Positions 51,902 to 62,345 are shown, counted from the stretch's first letter. The stretch is 64,000 nt of DNA from JBGNFV01 sp049645705 (GCA_049645705.1 JBARUK010000032.1:1-64000); one strand, 5' to 3'. Translations and numbers: made by a program. The notes: a model not told the origin generated them from the sequence alone.

Positions 51902-54031
51902 ATGAAAAATGTCATACTCCTATTACTCTTCGTCCTGATGATCGGGACCATCGCCCAGGCCCAGAGCCGGATATCCGGTGTGGTGACTGATAAGAAAGGT
52001 GAGCCGCTTCCCGGAGCCAGCGTGTACCTGGAAGGCACCTATGACGGCACATCGACAGATAGCCTCGGAAGCTTTCAATTTGCTACGGACGAGACAGGTG
52101 ACTTCATCTTTACTATCAGCAGCATAGGCTACCACTCTGAGACCCTGCCCGTTCACTTGCCCGGTAAACATAGTGGCCTTATAATTTCCCTGAAGGAAGA
52201 CATCGGCAAAATGGACGAAGTGATCATCACCGCAGGGGCTTACCAAACCAGTGACGGGGGTCAGGCTGTGGCGCTAAAGCCCATGGACATCGTGACCACT
52301 GCGGGGGCGCTCGGTGACATCGGTGGAGCTATCCGCAAGCTACCCGGCACCCAGCCTGCCAACGATGATGGCCGCCTGCTTGTACGCGGTGGTACCAGCA
52401 GCGAAAGCCGCGTATACATAGACGGGCTTTCCGTACAATCACCATTTGCGACAAAGATACCTGCCCTGCCTACCCGCGGACGCTTTAACCCCTTCCTCTT
52501 CAGCGGCATTGCCTTCAGCAGCGGGGGCTACTCAGCCGAGTACGGCCAGGCCCTCAGTTCTGTACTGGTACTGAACACAAAAGAACGCCGCGTGGTACCT
52601 GCTACGGAGGTAAGCCTGATGACCATAGGTGGCGGGCTAGGCCATGAGCAACCCTGGAAAACCGGCAGCATAGCCCTGCGCGCAGACTATACCAACCTGC
52701 AGCCCTACATGAGCGTCATAGCAACTGAAAGAGACTGGCAGAAGGCCCCCCGCGCCTACAATGCCCAACTGTCTCTGCAGCAGGAAACCGGCGAGCACGG
52801 CTTATGGAAGACATTTGCACAGTACAGCCGCAGCGACTTGTCCTATGCTCAGGAGGAGCCTTTTCCCGGTCAGCCCGCCGCACTTACCCTGTCAAACGAA
52901 TACCTCTACACCCAGACCGGGTGGGAAGGCCGACTGTCTGACACCTGGAAGCTAAGAGGCGGCCTGTCCGGCTCTTATAACCTGGATGATTTCCGTACCA
53001 ACATGGGAGACAGGAAGATCAAAAGAAACGGACTACATGCTAAGCTTGCAGCAGAGCACCACCTGCCCCGCCTGTCCCTTACTTCTGGCGTAGAGTGGCT
53101 GGCCGACCGTTCTGTACAAACGCTGACGAACGATAGCAGCCTTGTGCAGGAAGCTACCAACCATACCACAGCCGTATTCTCCGAAGCGTCATACCGTCTC
53201 AGCCCTTCGCTCACCGCCAGGGCAGGTCTCAGAGGACAGTATATGGCCTACTCCGGCAGCACCGGCATATCGCCCCGCTTAGGGCTGGCCTGGCAGGTAA
53301 ATGAAAGCAGCCAGGTATCCGGCGCCTATGGTACCTTCTACCAGCAGCCCGAAGCTGAGTACCTCTTTGCCGATCCCGAACTGGCCCCTTACGAAGCTAC
53401 CCACTACATACTGAACTACCAGTGGCAGCAAAACAGCCGTATGCTCCGCCTGGAGACCTACTACAAAGACTACAGGCACCTGACCCGTACCAACACCGGG
53501 CTGCCGCTGAACACCGGCGAAGGCTATGCAAAAGGAATAGAACTGTTCTGGAGAGACCGTACCACCTTCAAAAACCTCGACTACTGGATCAGCTATAGCT
53601 TTACTGATACGGAAAGAGAGTACCAAAACTTCCCTCATGCCGCCACACCCTCATTTGTAAGTGACCACGTGGTATCAGTGGTAGGTAAATATTTTGTAAA
53701 AGCTATCAGAAGCCAGTTCGGCACCAGTATACAGTGGTCATCCGGCCGCCCGTATGACAACCCGGCCACAGAGGCCTTTATGGACGGTCGTACTAAAGCT
53801 AACTTCACTGTAGACATAAATGCGGCCCACCTTATCAGTGACCAGGTGGTACTCTTTGGCAGTGTGACCAACGTACTGGGCTACAACCAGGTATTTGGCT
53901 ACCAATATACCGAAACTCAGCAAGGCTGGCAGAGTCAGGCCATTACACCTGATGCCCCCCGCTTTGTATTCCTGGGGCTGTTCATCACCCTTGAGAAAAA
54001 ATCTAACGAAGAACTTCTTGACCAATTTTAA
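51902..54031 (+). CDS. TonB-dependent receptor with carboxypeptidase-like domain
   Basis: 709 residues. Signal peptide to about residue 20 (AQAQ). Residues 23-105 form a CarboxypepD_reg-like domain (ISGVVTDKKGEPLPGASVYL). The plug follows (LVRGGTSSESRVYIDGL), then about 22 barrel strands to the C-terminal LFITLEKKSNEELLDQF. It should import an oligomer or cofactor across the outer membrane. It starts a set with a TPR protein and a LytS/LytTR pair, so its expression may be tied to them. Confidence 0.88.
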   Translation: MKNVILLLLFVLMIGTIAQAQSRISGVVTDKKGEPLPGASVYLEGTYDGTSTDSLGSFQFATDETGDFIFTISSIGYHSETLPVHLPGKHSGLIISLKEDIGKMDEVIITAGAYQTSDGGQAVALKPMDIVTTAGALGDIGGAIRKLPGTQPANDDGRLLVRGGTSSESRVYIDGLSVQSPFATKIPALPTRGRFNPFLFSGIAFSSGGYSAEYGQALSSVLVLNTKERRVVPATEVSLMTIGGGLGHEQPWKTGSIALRADYTNLQPYMSVIATERDWQKAPRAYNAQLSLQQETGEHGLWKTFAQYSRSDLSYAQEEPFPGQPAALTLSNEYLYTQTGWEGRLSDTWKLRGGLSGSYNLDDFRTNMGDRKIKRNGLHAKLAAEHHLPRLSLTSGVEWLADRSVQTLTNDSSLVQEATNHTTAVFSEASYRLSPSLTARAGLRGQYMAYSGSTGISPRLGLAWQVNESSQVSGAYGTFYQQPEAEYLFADPELAPYEATHYILNYQWQQNSRMLRLETYYKDYRHLTRTNTGLPLNTGEGYAKGIELFWRDRTTFKNLDYWISYSFTDTEREYQNFPHAATPSFVSDHVVSVVGKYFVKAIRSQFGTSIQWSSGRPYDNPATEAFMDGRTKANFTVDINAAHLISDQVVLFGSVTNVLGYNQVFGYQYTETQQGWQSQAITPDAPRFVFLGLFITLEKKSNEELLDQF

Positions 54032-54042
54032 ATATCATCATT

Positions 54043-54693
54043 ATGAAAACGATACTTACAACCCTGATTGCCATTCTGATCACCGGTATAGCTTATGCTG
54101 GTAAATACGAAGAAGCCATGCAGAAAGCCCTGGATCAGCTAAACAAATCCCGTGAAACACAAGCCTTTGCAAACACAGCCCAGAGCTTCGAACGGATAGC
54201 CAAGATGGAGCAGGATAAATGGCTGCCACAATATTATGCCGCATTTTGCTATATTCAGGCCGCCTTTACCCATAAAGTACCTGCTACTAAAGATCAGTAC
54301 CTGGACCAGGCGCAGGCCTACCTGGATACCGGACTGAAAGTAGAAGACAACAGCGAACTGCAGGCACTACAGGGCTACTTATCTATGGCTAAGCTCACCG
54401 TAGACCCTATGAGCCGCGGGCAGCAACTGACCCCCGTGATCATGCAGACACTGGGTAAGGCCATACAGATGAACCCGGAAAACCCGCGTGCCTACTACGT
54501 TATGGCGCAGATGCAGATGGGAACGGCCAGGTTTTTTGGAAAAGGTGAAAAAGAAGCCTGTGAAATAGTGATGACCGCGCATCAGAAGTTTGAAACTGCT
54601 GAAAACAACGATCCGCTTATGCCTGACTGGGGCGCAAACGCTGTCAGGCAGATGGCCGAAAACTGCAAAGGCATACTAGCTGATAATGACTAA
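54043..54693 (+). CDS. Exported TPR-like protein
   Basis: 216 residues with a signal peptide ending GIAYAG. Helical repeats resembling TPR motifs (ALDQLNKSRETQAF, YLDQAQAYLDTGLKVEDNSE, AIQMNPENPRAYYVMAQMQ). Periplasmic adaptor likely. It follows the receptor by 11 bases and overlaps the kinase gene by 8. Confidence 0.7.
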   Translation: MKTILTTLIAILITGIAYAGKYEEAMQKALDQLNKSRETQAFANTAQSFERIAKMEQDKWLPQYYAAFCYIQAAFTHKVPATKDQYLDQAQAYLDTGLKVEDNSELQALQGYLSMAKLTVDPMSRGQQLTPVIMQTLGKAIQMNPENPRAYYVMAQMQMGTARFFGKGEKEACEIVMTAHQKFETAENNDPLMPDWGANAVRQMAENCKGILADND

Positions 54694-55750
54694 AGAAAAA
54701 GAACCCATACCTGGCTATACCTGGGCAGACATCATCAAAGTCCTGATCATCATAGTGGTGGCTAACTTCGCCATCTTTCTATTAATCTGCCCTTCGTGCA
54801 TGACCACCATCGAAGGGTTCAGGAAGAATTACGATGATATTCTGTATAGCATTATCCTCTCTATAGGCCTGTGGCTGGGCAATGGCTATATTAGTGAAGT
54901 GCTTGACAAGGCCATCTCCTGGATCGAACAGCCTGTAAAGAGGCTCGTAGTGGGGCTGGTGGCCATGTTTGGCTACTCCACTCTTTACACACTCGCCTTG
55001 GCCGTTGTCTTGTTTTACTTCGTTTATCCACAGGTAATCGAAAAAGAAGGATGGGGCATAATTTTCACCATACTCGATGTACCCCTTATGATCACGCTGG
55101 GTATTACCGCATTCCTGACCAGCCGGGGGTTTCTGCTCAGCTGGCGACAGTCTGCTATAGAAGCTTCACACGCCAAAGCACAGGCCATGAAGTTTCAGTA
55201 CGATGCCCTGAAGAGCCAGCTAAATCCGCATTTCCTGTTTAATAGCATGAATGCCCTGACCAACCTGATCTACGAAGACCAGGAAGCTTCTGTAAGATTT
55301 GTGAAGCAGCTGTCCAAAGTGTATCGCTATGTACTGGATACACGCGAAAACGAGGTAGTAGACCTGCAGGAGGAACTGGCCTTCCTGGACTCCTACATTT
55401 TCCTGCAAAAGATCCGGCTGGAAGCCGCGCTGGAGGTGAGTATAGCTGATAACCTGAGGCAGGCAGAAGGCGTAGTGCCGCCTATGAGCCTGCAACTGCT
55501 GGTAGAGAATGCCATTAAGCACAACATTGCCAGCCAGGGGCAGCCCCTGCACATAGTCATTACCTGCGAAAACGGTTACATCCGTATAGCCAACAGGCTA
55601 CAGGCAAAAGCAGCAGAAGACCGCCCCGAAGGGCTGGGCCTCGTAGCCCTGAAGCAGCGTTACCAAAACCTGACCGATAAGCCTGTAACCATCAGTGACG
55701 GACAGGAGGACTTTATTGTAAACATCCCTTTACTCACACTTCACTCATGA
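54686..55750 (+). CDS. LytS-type sensor histidine kinase
   Basis: 354 residues. Four membrane helices fill the first ~160 residues, then the His-kinase box LNPHFLFNSMNALTNL (phosphorylated His about 181) and an ATPase part ending in GLGLVALKQRYQNL. No large sensor domain is present. Overlaps the regulator start by four bases. Confidence 0.88.
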   Translation: MTKEKEPIPGYTWADIIKVLIIIVVANFAIFLLICPSCMTTIEGFRKNYDDILYSIILSIGLWLGNGYISEVLDKAISWIEQPVKRLVVGLVAMFGYSTLYTLALAVVLFYFVYPQVIEKEGWGIIFTILDVPLMITLGITAFLTSRGFLLSWRQSAIEASHAKAQAMKFQYDALKSQLNPHFLFNSMNALTNLIYEDQEASVRFVKQLSKVYRYVLDTRENEVVDLQEELAFLDSYIFLQKIRLEAALEVSIADNLRQAEGVVPPMSLQLLVENAIKHNIASQGQPLHIVITCENGYIRIANRLQAKAAEDRPEGLGLVALKQRYQNLTDKPVTISDGQEDFIVNIPLLTLHS

Positions 55751-56511
55751 GGGTTTTGATAATAGAAGACGAGCAGCCTGCCGTACGGCACCTGGTAAAC
55801 CTGCTCGCAAAATACGCCCCCGGGGCTGAGGTAGTAGGTGCCCTGGATACGGTAAGTGGTAGCATAGAGTGGCTTGGCTCCCACCCCTCGCCGGACCTGA
55901 TCCTGTCAGACATACGACTGGCCGACGGGCTGAGCTTCGATATCTACAGCCAGCACCCCGTTAGCAGTCCCATCATATTCACTACTGCCTACGACAAGTT
56001 TGCCATACAGGCCTTTAAGCTCAATAGCGTAGACTACCTGCTAAAGCCTATAGACGGTGATGAACTGAAGGCTGCACTGGATAAATATCACCACAGTCAA
56101 AATCCGGCCTCTGCTACCAGCACCACAGACCTGGAGCAACTGGCGGCCAGTCTGAAAAAACTGACTCAAGGGTACAAAAGCCGGTTTGTGGTACGGATAG
56201 GAGAACGGCTAAAAGCAATAGAAACACAGGACATTCTCTACTTCTATAGCAAAGACAAGATCACCTTCATCAAAACTACAGATGGAAAAAGGCACGTGGT
56301 AGACTATACGCTTGAGCAACTGGATAGCCTGCTGAACCCGGAGGAGTTTTTCAGAGTAAACCGCCAGCACATCGTTCGCTTTGAAGCCATTGCAGACATG
56401 GTCTACTACAGCTCCACCAAGCTAAAACTAACACTGCAGCACCAGGAGGAAAATGAGATTTTTGTCAGTCGCCAGCGTTTGGGAGACTTCAAGGACTGGC
56501 TGGACAAATAA
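55747..56511 (+). CDS. LytTR-family response regulator
   Basis: 254 residues. Receiver domain 1-120 with the phospho-acceptor Asp in LILSDIRLADG near 55 and a conserved Lys in YLLKPIDGD. LytTR DNA-binding domain from about 150 (RFVVRIGERLKAI, FFRVNRQHIVRF). Partner of the LytS-type kinase upstream. Confidence 0.9.
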   Translation: MRVLIIEDEQPAVRHLVNLLAKYAPGAEVVGALDTVSGSIEWLGSHPSPDLILSDIRLADGLSFDIYSQHPVSSPIIFTTAYDKFAIQAFKLNSVDYLLKPIDGDELKAALDKYHHSQNPASATSTTDLEQLAASLKKLTQGYKSRFVVRIGERLKAIETQDILYFYSKDKITFIKTTDGKRHVVDYTLEQLDSLLNPEEFFRVNRQHIVRFEAIADMVYYSSTKLKLTLQHQEENEIFVSRQRLGDFKDWLDK

Positions 56512-56540
56512 AAAAAGCCAGGACGGATGCCCTGGCTTAT
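56511..56540 (-). terminator. Terminator between convergent genes
   Basis: GCCAGG and CCTGGC form a stem; on the minus strand the T-run follows it, ending the small basic protein gene. Confidence 0.55.
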
Positions 56541-56564
56541 ATATATCTTTAAAAAGACGGCTGT

Positions 56565-56867
56565 TTACTCCTCAGACTTTTTTTCGTCCTTTGCTTTAGA
56601 AGACTCTTCTTTCTTCTCTTCAGCTTTTGGAGTTTCTTCCTTTACCTCAGCTTTAGGCGTTTTTTCAGCCTTCTTCTCAGCTTTGGGAGCCTCTTCTTTC
56701 TTCTTGTCAGCTTTCTTACCAGACTTACCTGCAAATTCTTTCTTTATCTCTTCGATATCAATTTGCTTGATAACAGGCTGAGTGTTCAGGCGCTTCATGG
56801 CGTCCTGCCTCCTCTTAGCCACTACTCTGTTTTTTCTTGCTTTACGCTTAAGTGATGTTACAGCCAT
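56565..56867 (-). CDS. Small basic protein with Lys/Glu-rich tail
   Basis: 100 residues from the Met at 56867 (MAVTSLKRKARKNRVVAKRR). The first 55 residues are strongly basic and fit a small Bacteroidota protein of unknown function; the C-terminal half is a low-complexity Lys/Glu/Ala run. Could bind nucleic acid or ribosomes; inference. Confidence 0.55.
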   Translation of the reverse strand: MAVTSLKRKARKNRVVAKRRQDAMKRLNTQPVIKQIDIEEIKKEFAGKSGKKADKKKEEAPKAEKKAEKTPKAEVKEETPKAEEKKEESSKAKDEKKSEE

Positions 56868-56987
56868 GATTATATCCTTTTTCGAAACGAATCGCAAAGT
56901 TAGTACTTATCGGCACATATCACAAATATATCTTTGGATAAAGATTGGTAAATGCCCCCTGACCACACCAAATACGCAGTTTTTTCT

Positions 56988-56996
56988 TAGTTTTGC
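56988..56996 (+). promoter_or_regulatory. -7 box of hisS
   Basis: TAGTTTTGC matches the Bacteroidota TAnnTTTGC consensus exactly, 18 bases before the hisS start codon. No good -33 TTG is seen. Confidence 0.4.
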
Positions 56997-57013
56997 GGAA
57001 AATTTTTTCATTA

Positions 57014-58387
57014 ATGAGCAATCAGAAGCCTTCGCTACCCAAAGGAACACGTGATTTCGGACCTGCACAGATGGTCCGCAGGAACTATATTTTCAATACG
57101 ATCCGCAGCGTCTTCAAAAAGTTTGGCTACCAGCCGCTCGAAACGCCCAGTATGGAAAACCTCAGTGTCCTCACCGGCAAATACGGTGATGAGGGTGACC
57201 AACTGCTATTTAAAATACTGAACAGCGGAGAGTTTCTGAAAAAAACAACCGCGAGCGACTACGAGGCAGGCGAAGGCACTATGCTGACTAAAATATCCGA
57301 GAAAGGCCTTCGCTATGACCTCACTGTGCCCTTTGCCCGGTACGTAGTCATGAACCGCAGTGATATTACTTTCCCCTTTCGCCGCTACCAGATACAGCCT
57401 GTATGGCGGGCAGACCGCCCCCAGCGTGGCCGCTACCGTGAGTTTTATCAGTGCGATGCGGACGTAGTAGGCACCGACTCCCTCATTTGCGAAGCAGAGA
57501 TCATGCAGATGATAGGTGAGGTATTTACTAAACTGGGTCTTACTGACTATACGGTAAACCTTAACAGCCGTAAGGTGCTCACCGGCATTACCGAATCCAT
57601 AGGGGCTGCTGGTAAAGAGGCCGAATTCTGCGTAGCCATAGACAAGCTGGACAAGATTGGTGAAGAGAAGGTGATGGACGAACTCCGGGGCCGGGGCTTC
57701 ACTGAAGAGGCCATCGAAAAAGCCCGCCCGGTACTGAATATGGACCAGGGCAACGACAGTCGGCTTGCCGCACTGGAAGATCTGTTCGCCAATAGTGAAA
57801 CCGGGCGTGAGGGCCTGCAGGAGATAAGGAACATCTTCGGGTATATGGAAGCCATGGGCGTAAGTGCGGCCAACATATCATTTGACCCTACCCTGGCCAG
57901 GGGCCTGTCTTACTATACCGGCGCTATTTGGGAAGTAAAGGTCAACAATGTAAAGATGGGTAGTGTATCCGGAGGCGGAAGGTATGATAACCTTACGGGT
58001 GTATTCGGTATGCCCGATATGTCAGGCGTAGGCTTCAGCTTTGGCGTAGACCGCCTGTACGATGTGATGGACGAGCTGAACCTGTTTCCCGAGGACGTGC
58101 TGGAGACTACGAGGGTGCTCTTCATTAACTTTGACCAGGAGAGTACTATGGCTGTCCTGCCCCTGCTGACCCGAATGCGTACCCAGGGACTGAACTGTGA
58201 GATGTACCCCGATGCGGTAAAGCTAAAGAAACAGATGAACTACGCGGATAAAAAAGGTATCCCCTTCGTGATCCTCGCCGGTTCTGAAGAGATCGCCGCT
58301 GGCAAGTACACCGTTAAGAATATGACTACGGGTAACCAACAGCAACTGTCTCCTGAAAAAATAATCGATGTACTGATCAATCATTGA
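57014..58387 (+). CDS. hisS: Histidine-tRNA ligase
   Basis: 457 residues from the Met at 57014, which begins the typical SNQKPSLPKGTRDF. Class II motif 2 is RRYQIQPVWRADRPQRGRY (broken: QPVWRADRPQRGRYREFYQ), and motif 3 and histidine-binding residues lie in ARGLSYYTGAIWEV. The C-terminal anticodon-binding domain begins near 370. Essential enzyme charging tRNA-His. Confidence 0.93.
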   Translation: MSNQKPSLPKGTRDFGPAQMVRRNYIFNTIRSVFKKFGYQPLETPSMENLSVLTGKYGDEGDQLLFKILNSGEFLKKTTASDYEAGEGTMLTKISEKGLRYDLTVPFARYVVMNRSDITFPFRRYQIQPVWRADRPQRGRYREFYQCDADVVGTDSLICEAEIMQMIGEVFTKLGLTDYTVNLNSRKVLTGITESIGAAGKEAEFCVAIDKLDKIGEEKVMDELRGRGFTEEAIEKARPVLNMDQGNDSRLAALEDLFANSETGREGLQEIRNIFGYMEAMGVSAANISFDPTLARGLSYYTGAIWEVKVNNVKMGSVSGGGRYDNLTGVFGMPDMSGVGFSFGVDRLYDVMDELNLFPEDVLETTRVLFINFDQESTMAVLPLLTRMRTQGLNCEMYPDAVKLKKQMNYADKKGIPFVILAGSEEIAAGKYTVKNMTTGNQQQLSPEKIIDVLINH

Positions 58388-58408
58388 CATACTTCTGCCT
58401 GAACTACC

Positions 58409-59908
58409 ATGACTACGCACATCATAGACCCTGCTAAAGAGCTGACGCTGGAGCACCTGGATGCCCTGCTGAACGAAGAAGTAAACATAAGTCTGAGCGA
58501 CCTGGCTGTAGAGAAAATAAATCGCTGCCGCGAGTACCTGGATCAAACGGTGAAGGACTCCGTCATGCCCGTATACGGCGTAAACACAGGCTTCGGCTCT
58601 CTCTACAAAAAGAACATACCCGCCGAAAGCCTGGGCCAGCTACAGGTAAACCTGGTGCGCTCGCATGCCTGCGGTGCAGGCCGGGAGATACCATCGCAGA
58701 TTGTACGGCTGATGCTCGTGCTTAAAGTACAAAGTCTGTCATACGGCCATAGCGGGGTGCAGCTACAAACTGTCCAGCGCCTGGTAGATATGTTTAATGA
58801 AGGCATGTACCCGGTAGTTTATGAGTTCGGCTCACTCGGTGCCTCCGGTGATCTGGCCCCCCTGGCCCACCTGAGCCTGCCGCTCATAGGCGAAGGTGAA
58901 GTCATCTGTAAAGGTGAACGGATCAGCGGTGAAGAGATGAACAAGCGCATGGAGTGGAAGCCTGTTCCTTTTAAATCCAAAGAAGGGCTTGCCCTGCTGA
59001 ACGGCACCCAGTTTATGAGCGCTTACGGTGTATACTCCCTCTTGCAGGCCCGCAGGTTATCTGCCTTTGCCGACCGCATAGGTGCCCTGTCACTCGATGC
59101 TTTCGATGGCAGGATAGACCCATTCGAAGACCTTATCCATATCATCAGACCACAGGCCGGTCAGCGGCGTACGGCTAAGGCCTTCCGGGAGCTGCTTGAT
59201 GGCAGCGAAATGATAGCCCGGGAAAAGAAACACGTGCAGGACCCGTATTCATTCAGATGCATACCGCAGGTGCATGGCGCTACCAAAGACACTATAACCT
59301 ACGTAGAGAGTGTATTTCTGGCAGAGGTAAATGGTGTTTCCGACAATCCCAACATATTTCCCGACGAAGACCGTATCATATCCGGCGGTAACTTTCACGG
59401 ACAGCCTCTGGCCATGGCGCTGGACTTTCTCTCCATAGCCCTGGCAGAACTGGGCAGCATAAGTGAGAGGCGAACCTTTCAGCTAGTAAGCGGCAACAGG
59501 GAACTACCGGACTTTCTCGTAGCTAATCCGGGGCTAAACAGCGGCCTTATGATCCCGCAGTACACCGCTGCCAGCATCGTTAGTCGTAATAAACAGTTGT
59601 GCACACCTGCATCGGTAGACAGTATTGTATCGTCTAACGGGCAGGAGGACCATGTAAGCATGGGAGCCAATGCCGCCACCAAAACCCTGGAGGTAGTCAC
59701 TAACTTATTTTCTATTCTGGCAATAGAGTTTATATGTGCTTCACAGGCTCTGCGCTTCAGAAATGAAAAAACCTCTCCGTTGCTACAGGATTTTACAGAC
59801 AATTTCCGTAAAAAGGTGTCGTTTATTGAGAATGATCGTATTTTTCGGGAAGACATCCTTCATGCTGAGGAATTTCTAAAAGACTACAACCTAACTACGC
59901 CAATTTGA
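58409..59908 (+). CDS. hutH: Histidine ammonia-lyase
   Basis: 499 residues. The MIO cofactor forms from ASG in SLGASGDLAPLAHLSL near residue 150. GVNTGFGSL and NGTQFMSAYGVYSL are further signatures. It releases ammonia from histidine to give urocanate. The enzyme follows hisS by 21 bases; no other hut gene is present here. Confidence 0.92.
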   Translation: MTTHIIDPAKELTLEHLDALLNEEVNISLSDLAVEKINRCREYLDQTVKDSVMPVYGVNTGFGSLYKKNIPAESLGQLQVNLVRSHACGAGREIPSQIVRLMLVLKVQSLSYGHSGVQLQTVQRLVDMFNEGMYPVVYEFGSLGASGDLAPLAHLSLPLIGEGEVICKGERISGEEMNKRMEWKPVPFKSKEGLALLNGTQFMSAYGVYSLLQARRLSAFADRIGALSLDAFDGRIDPFEDLIHIIRPQAGQRRTAKAFRELLDGSEMIAREKKHVQDPYSFRCIPQVHGATKDTITYVESVFLAEVNGVSDNPNIFPDEDRIISGGNFHGQPLAMALDFLSIALAELGSISERRTFQLVSGNRELPDFLVANPGLNSGLMIPQYTAASIVSRNKQLCTPASVDSIVSSNGQEDHVSMGANAATKTLEVVTNLFSILAIEFICASQALRFRNEKTSPLLQDFTDNFRKKVSFIENDRIFREDILHAEEFLKDYNLTTPI

Positions 59909-61881
59909 ACACGCCTACAACCGTCATACACCGCGCGCTGATACTGTTTTTTGCCGCCCTGTTGTCTGCCCCGTTAGCTTACGGCCAGATAGAGAGTGAC
60001 AAAGGCCGGTTTAGTGTGAACTTTGTGGCCGGTTGTACGCCGCTTGAAGTAACTATTACCAACCTGTACCCGGATAAGTCTATTAATGTAGACTTCTTTC
60101 CCGAAGGAAGGCAAAATGCTAATGACCCCGCTTTTGATCCTGTGCAGACAGGTCCGGACACTTATACGTATACCTACGACGAACCGGGAGACTATCTCCT
60201 GGAGCAGATCCTGGCCCTGCCAGATGATCAGATAGATGACAACGAGGACAAGTACGACCAGATAACCATATCGGTCTACGAGCCGCTCGCGCCTTCTGCC
60301 AGTGTATTCAGATGTACAAACAATGCCGTTCGGGTAATCATCGATACTGAGGTAGACTCGTATGATCAGTACCAGATCGATTACGGCGATGGTAATGTCA
60401 GCCTCACAGACGGCACTTCTATTCCGGTATACTCCTACGCTACCGGCGGAGACTATACTATCCGTATCGACGGATTGTACGCCGGTGGTAAAATGAACTG
60501 TACCAGCTTTACCCAAACCCTGACCACCCTGCAGCAACTGGAGGCCGGACAGATACAACTGGCCGAAGTCTTATCAACAGATGGTAGTAACGGAGAGGTA
60601 AGGCTTTCCTTTAACCTGGATCCGGATATAACATATAACCTGGAAGTAGACAGGGACGGATCTGATAACTTCAGCTACGTACGCACACTGGACCTGAATA
60701 CTACCGAAACAGTAGTAGACGGACTAAACACTGAAGACAGCTATTACTGCTTCAGGGTAGTGGCTACCACAGGATGCAGTGATGCGGAAGTACCATCCAA
60801 TGTCGTCTGCTCAGTCAATACACAGGCAGAAGCCCGAAACAACGAGAACTACATAACCTGGGACACCGAAGTTATAGGTTTTGATAGCTATGACCTCTTT
60901 CGCGACAACGAACTGATCGCATCTATAACCGACCCCGGCACAAAAAACTTTACAGATACAGACGTGGCGTGCCAGGTAGAATACTGCTACACCGTAGTAG
61001 CAAGCAGCATCACCAGTGCCTCGCAGAGTATGGATGCCTGTGCCACGGCCATATCAACTCAGACTCCTCCGTCAATCAATGATCTGGCTGTCTCTATTGT
61101 CGATGATGCGGTAGTCGTGTCTTTTATCCCGCCCGAGGAAGAAACTAATGGCGTGACCATCCTTCTACGCAGCCAGAACGAAGGTAACTTTCTGCCCCTG
61201 GACGAATTTTCAGGTACTACCTATGAAGATACACGGGTGAATCTCAACCTGAACGAATACTGCTACACCACCAGCTTTCGCGATGAGTGTGGCAATGTAT
61301 CGGCTGCCAGTCCGGTGGCCTGTCCCATTATACTGGAGCTGGAAGAGAACGGGGATGAGATCCTACTGGATTGGAATGAATATTTTGGCTTTGAACAACT
61401 GAAGTATTATGTCATAGAGCGGCTGGACGAAAGCGGTCAGGCTATTAGCGCTGAGACCGTCAGCATACCCGGAGCTACCATCCAGGCAGACCTGGAAGAG
61501 GATATCTACTTTGCCTACCGTGTAGGCGCCGTAAGTGTAAATACTACCCCCTCCGGCGATCCGCTGATAGCCTATAGCAACATTGTCATCATTACCCTTG
61601 AGCCGGAGTTTGCCCTTCCCAATGCTTTTACCCCGGATGGAGACGGACTGAATGACCGGTACTCTCCTCTCGGTAACTATGTAGAGTCCTTTTCGCTGTA
61701 CGTCTACAACCGATGGGGTGAGCTTGTCTATGCCCAGGAAGGCGGCCAGCAAGGATGGGACGGTACATTCAGCGGCACGGAAGCCCCGGAAGGCCGCTAT
61801 ACCTGCGTAACGGAAATACGTGATAGCCGCGGAAATACGACCACCCTGCGCGAAGGCTTCATGCTGCTGAGAAACCGCTAA
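59905..61881 (+). CDS. Large T9SS-secreted protein with gliding-motility C-terminal domain
   Basis: 658 residues with a TTG start overlapping the hutH stop. Signal peptide ends LAYGQ. Several PKD/fibronectin-like beta domains follow, and the last ~85 residues are the type B sorting domain (LPNAFTPDGDGLNDRYSP, LYVYNRWGELVY, GWDGTFSG). Cargo of the type IX secretion system, probably a surface adhesin. Confidence 0.85.
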   Translation: MNTPTTVIHRALILFFAALLSAPLAYGQIESDKGRFSVNFVAGCTPLEVTITNLYPDKSINVDFFPEGRQNANDPAFDPVQTGPDTYTYTYDEPGDYLLEQILALPDDQIDDNEDKYDQITISVYEPLAPSASVFRCTNNAVRVIIDTEVDSYDQYQIDYGDGNVSLTDGTSIPVYSYATGGDYTIRIDGLYAGGKMNCTSFTQTLTTLQQLEAGQIQLAEVLSTDGSNGEVRLSFNLDPDITYNLEVDRDGSDNFSYVRTLDLNTTETVVDGLNTEDSYYCFRVVATTGCSDAEVPSNVVCSVNTQAEARNNENYITWDTEVIGFDSYDLFRDNELIASITDPGTKNFTDTDVACQVEYCYTVVASSITSASQSMDACATAISTQTPPSINDLAVSIVDDAVVVSFIPPEEETNGVTILLRSQNEGNFLPLDEFSGTTYEDTRVNLNLNEYCYTTSFRDECGNVSAASPVACPIILELEENGDEILLDWNEYFGFEQLKYYVIERLDESGQAISAETVSIPGATIQADLEEDIYFAYRVGAVSVNTTPSGDPLIAYSNIVIITLEPEFALPNAFTPDGDGLNDRYSPLGNYVESFSLYVYNRWGELVYAQEGGQQGWDGTFSGTEAPEGRYTCVTEIRDSRGNTTTLREGFMLLRNR

Positions 61882-62012
61882 ACTCTATAGCCCCGCCAAT
61901 CGTTTACAAGGTTAATATTACAAAACCGCTCCCATAGTACGGCAGGATTGCGTATAATTGCACCCCGTATGAGATTCAGGGCGATATTTTTCAAGAAAAG
62001 ACCCAAAGAACT

Positions 62013-62345
62013 ATGTTCGACATGATGAAAATGATGGGCAAGATGAAGGAGGTTCAGGCAAAAATGCGTGAGGTTCAGGAAAATCTTGTTCATGTAACTG
62101 CTACCGGTGAGGCCGGTGCCGGTATGGTTAAGGCTACGGCCAACGGACACAAACAGATCATAGAACTTATCATAGACCAGGACATGGTGAAGCCGGAAGA
62201 CCGGGAAATGATACAGGATCTGACGATAGCGGCTGTAAACAGCGCCCTGGCCGCAGTGGATGTAAAGGTGAAGGAGGAAATGAAGGAACATACAGAAGGT
62301 ATACTTCCTAATATTCCCGGCCTGGACCTGAGCGGTATGATGTAA
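62013..62345 (+). CDS. YbaB/EbfC nucleoid-associated protein
   Basis: 110 residues: MFDMMKMMGKMKEVQAKMRE start, VTATGEAGAGMVKATANGHK, and DLTIAAVNSALAAVDVKVKE. Binds DNA as a dimer. The stop shares a base with the start of the next gene (TAATG). Confidence 0.88.
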   Translation: MFDMMKMMGKMKEVQAKMREVQENLVHVTATGEAGAGMVKATANGHKQIIELIIDQDMVKPEDREMIQDLTIAAVNSALAAVDVKVKEEMKEHTEGILPNIPGLDLSGMM

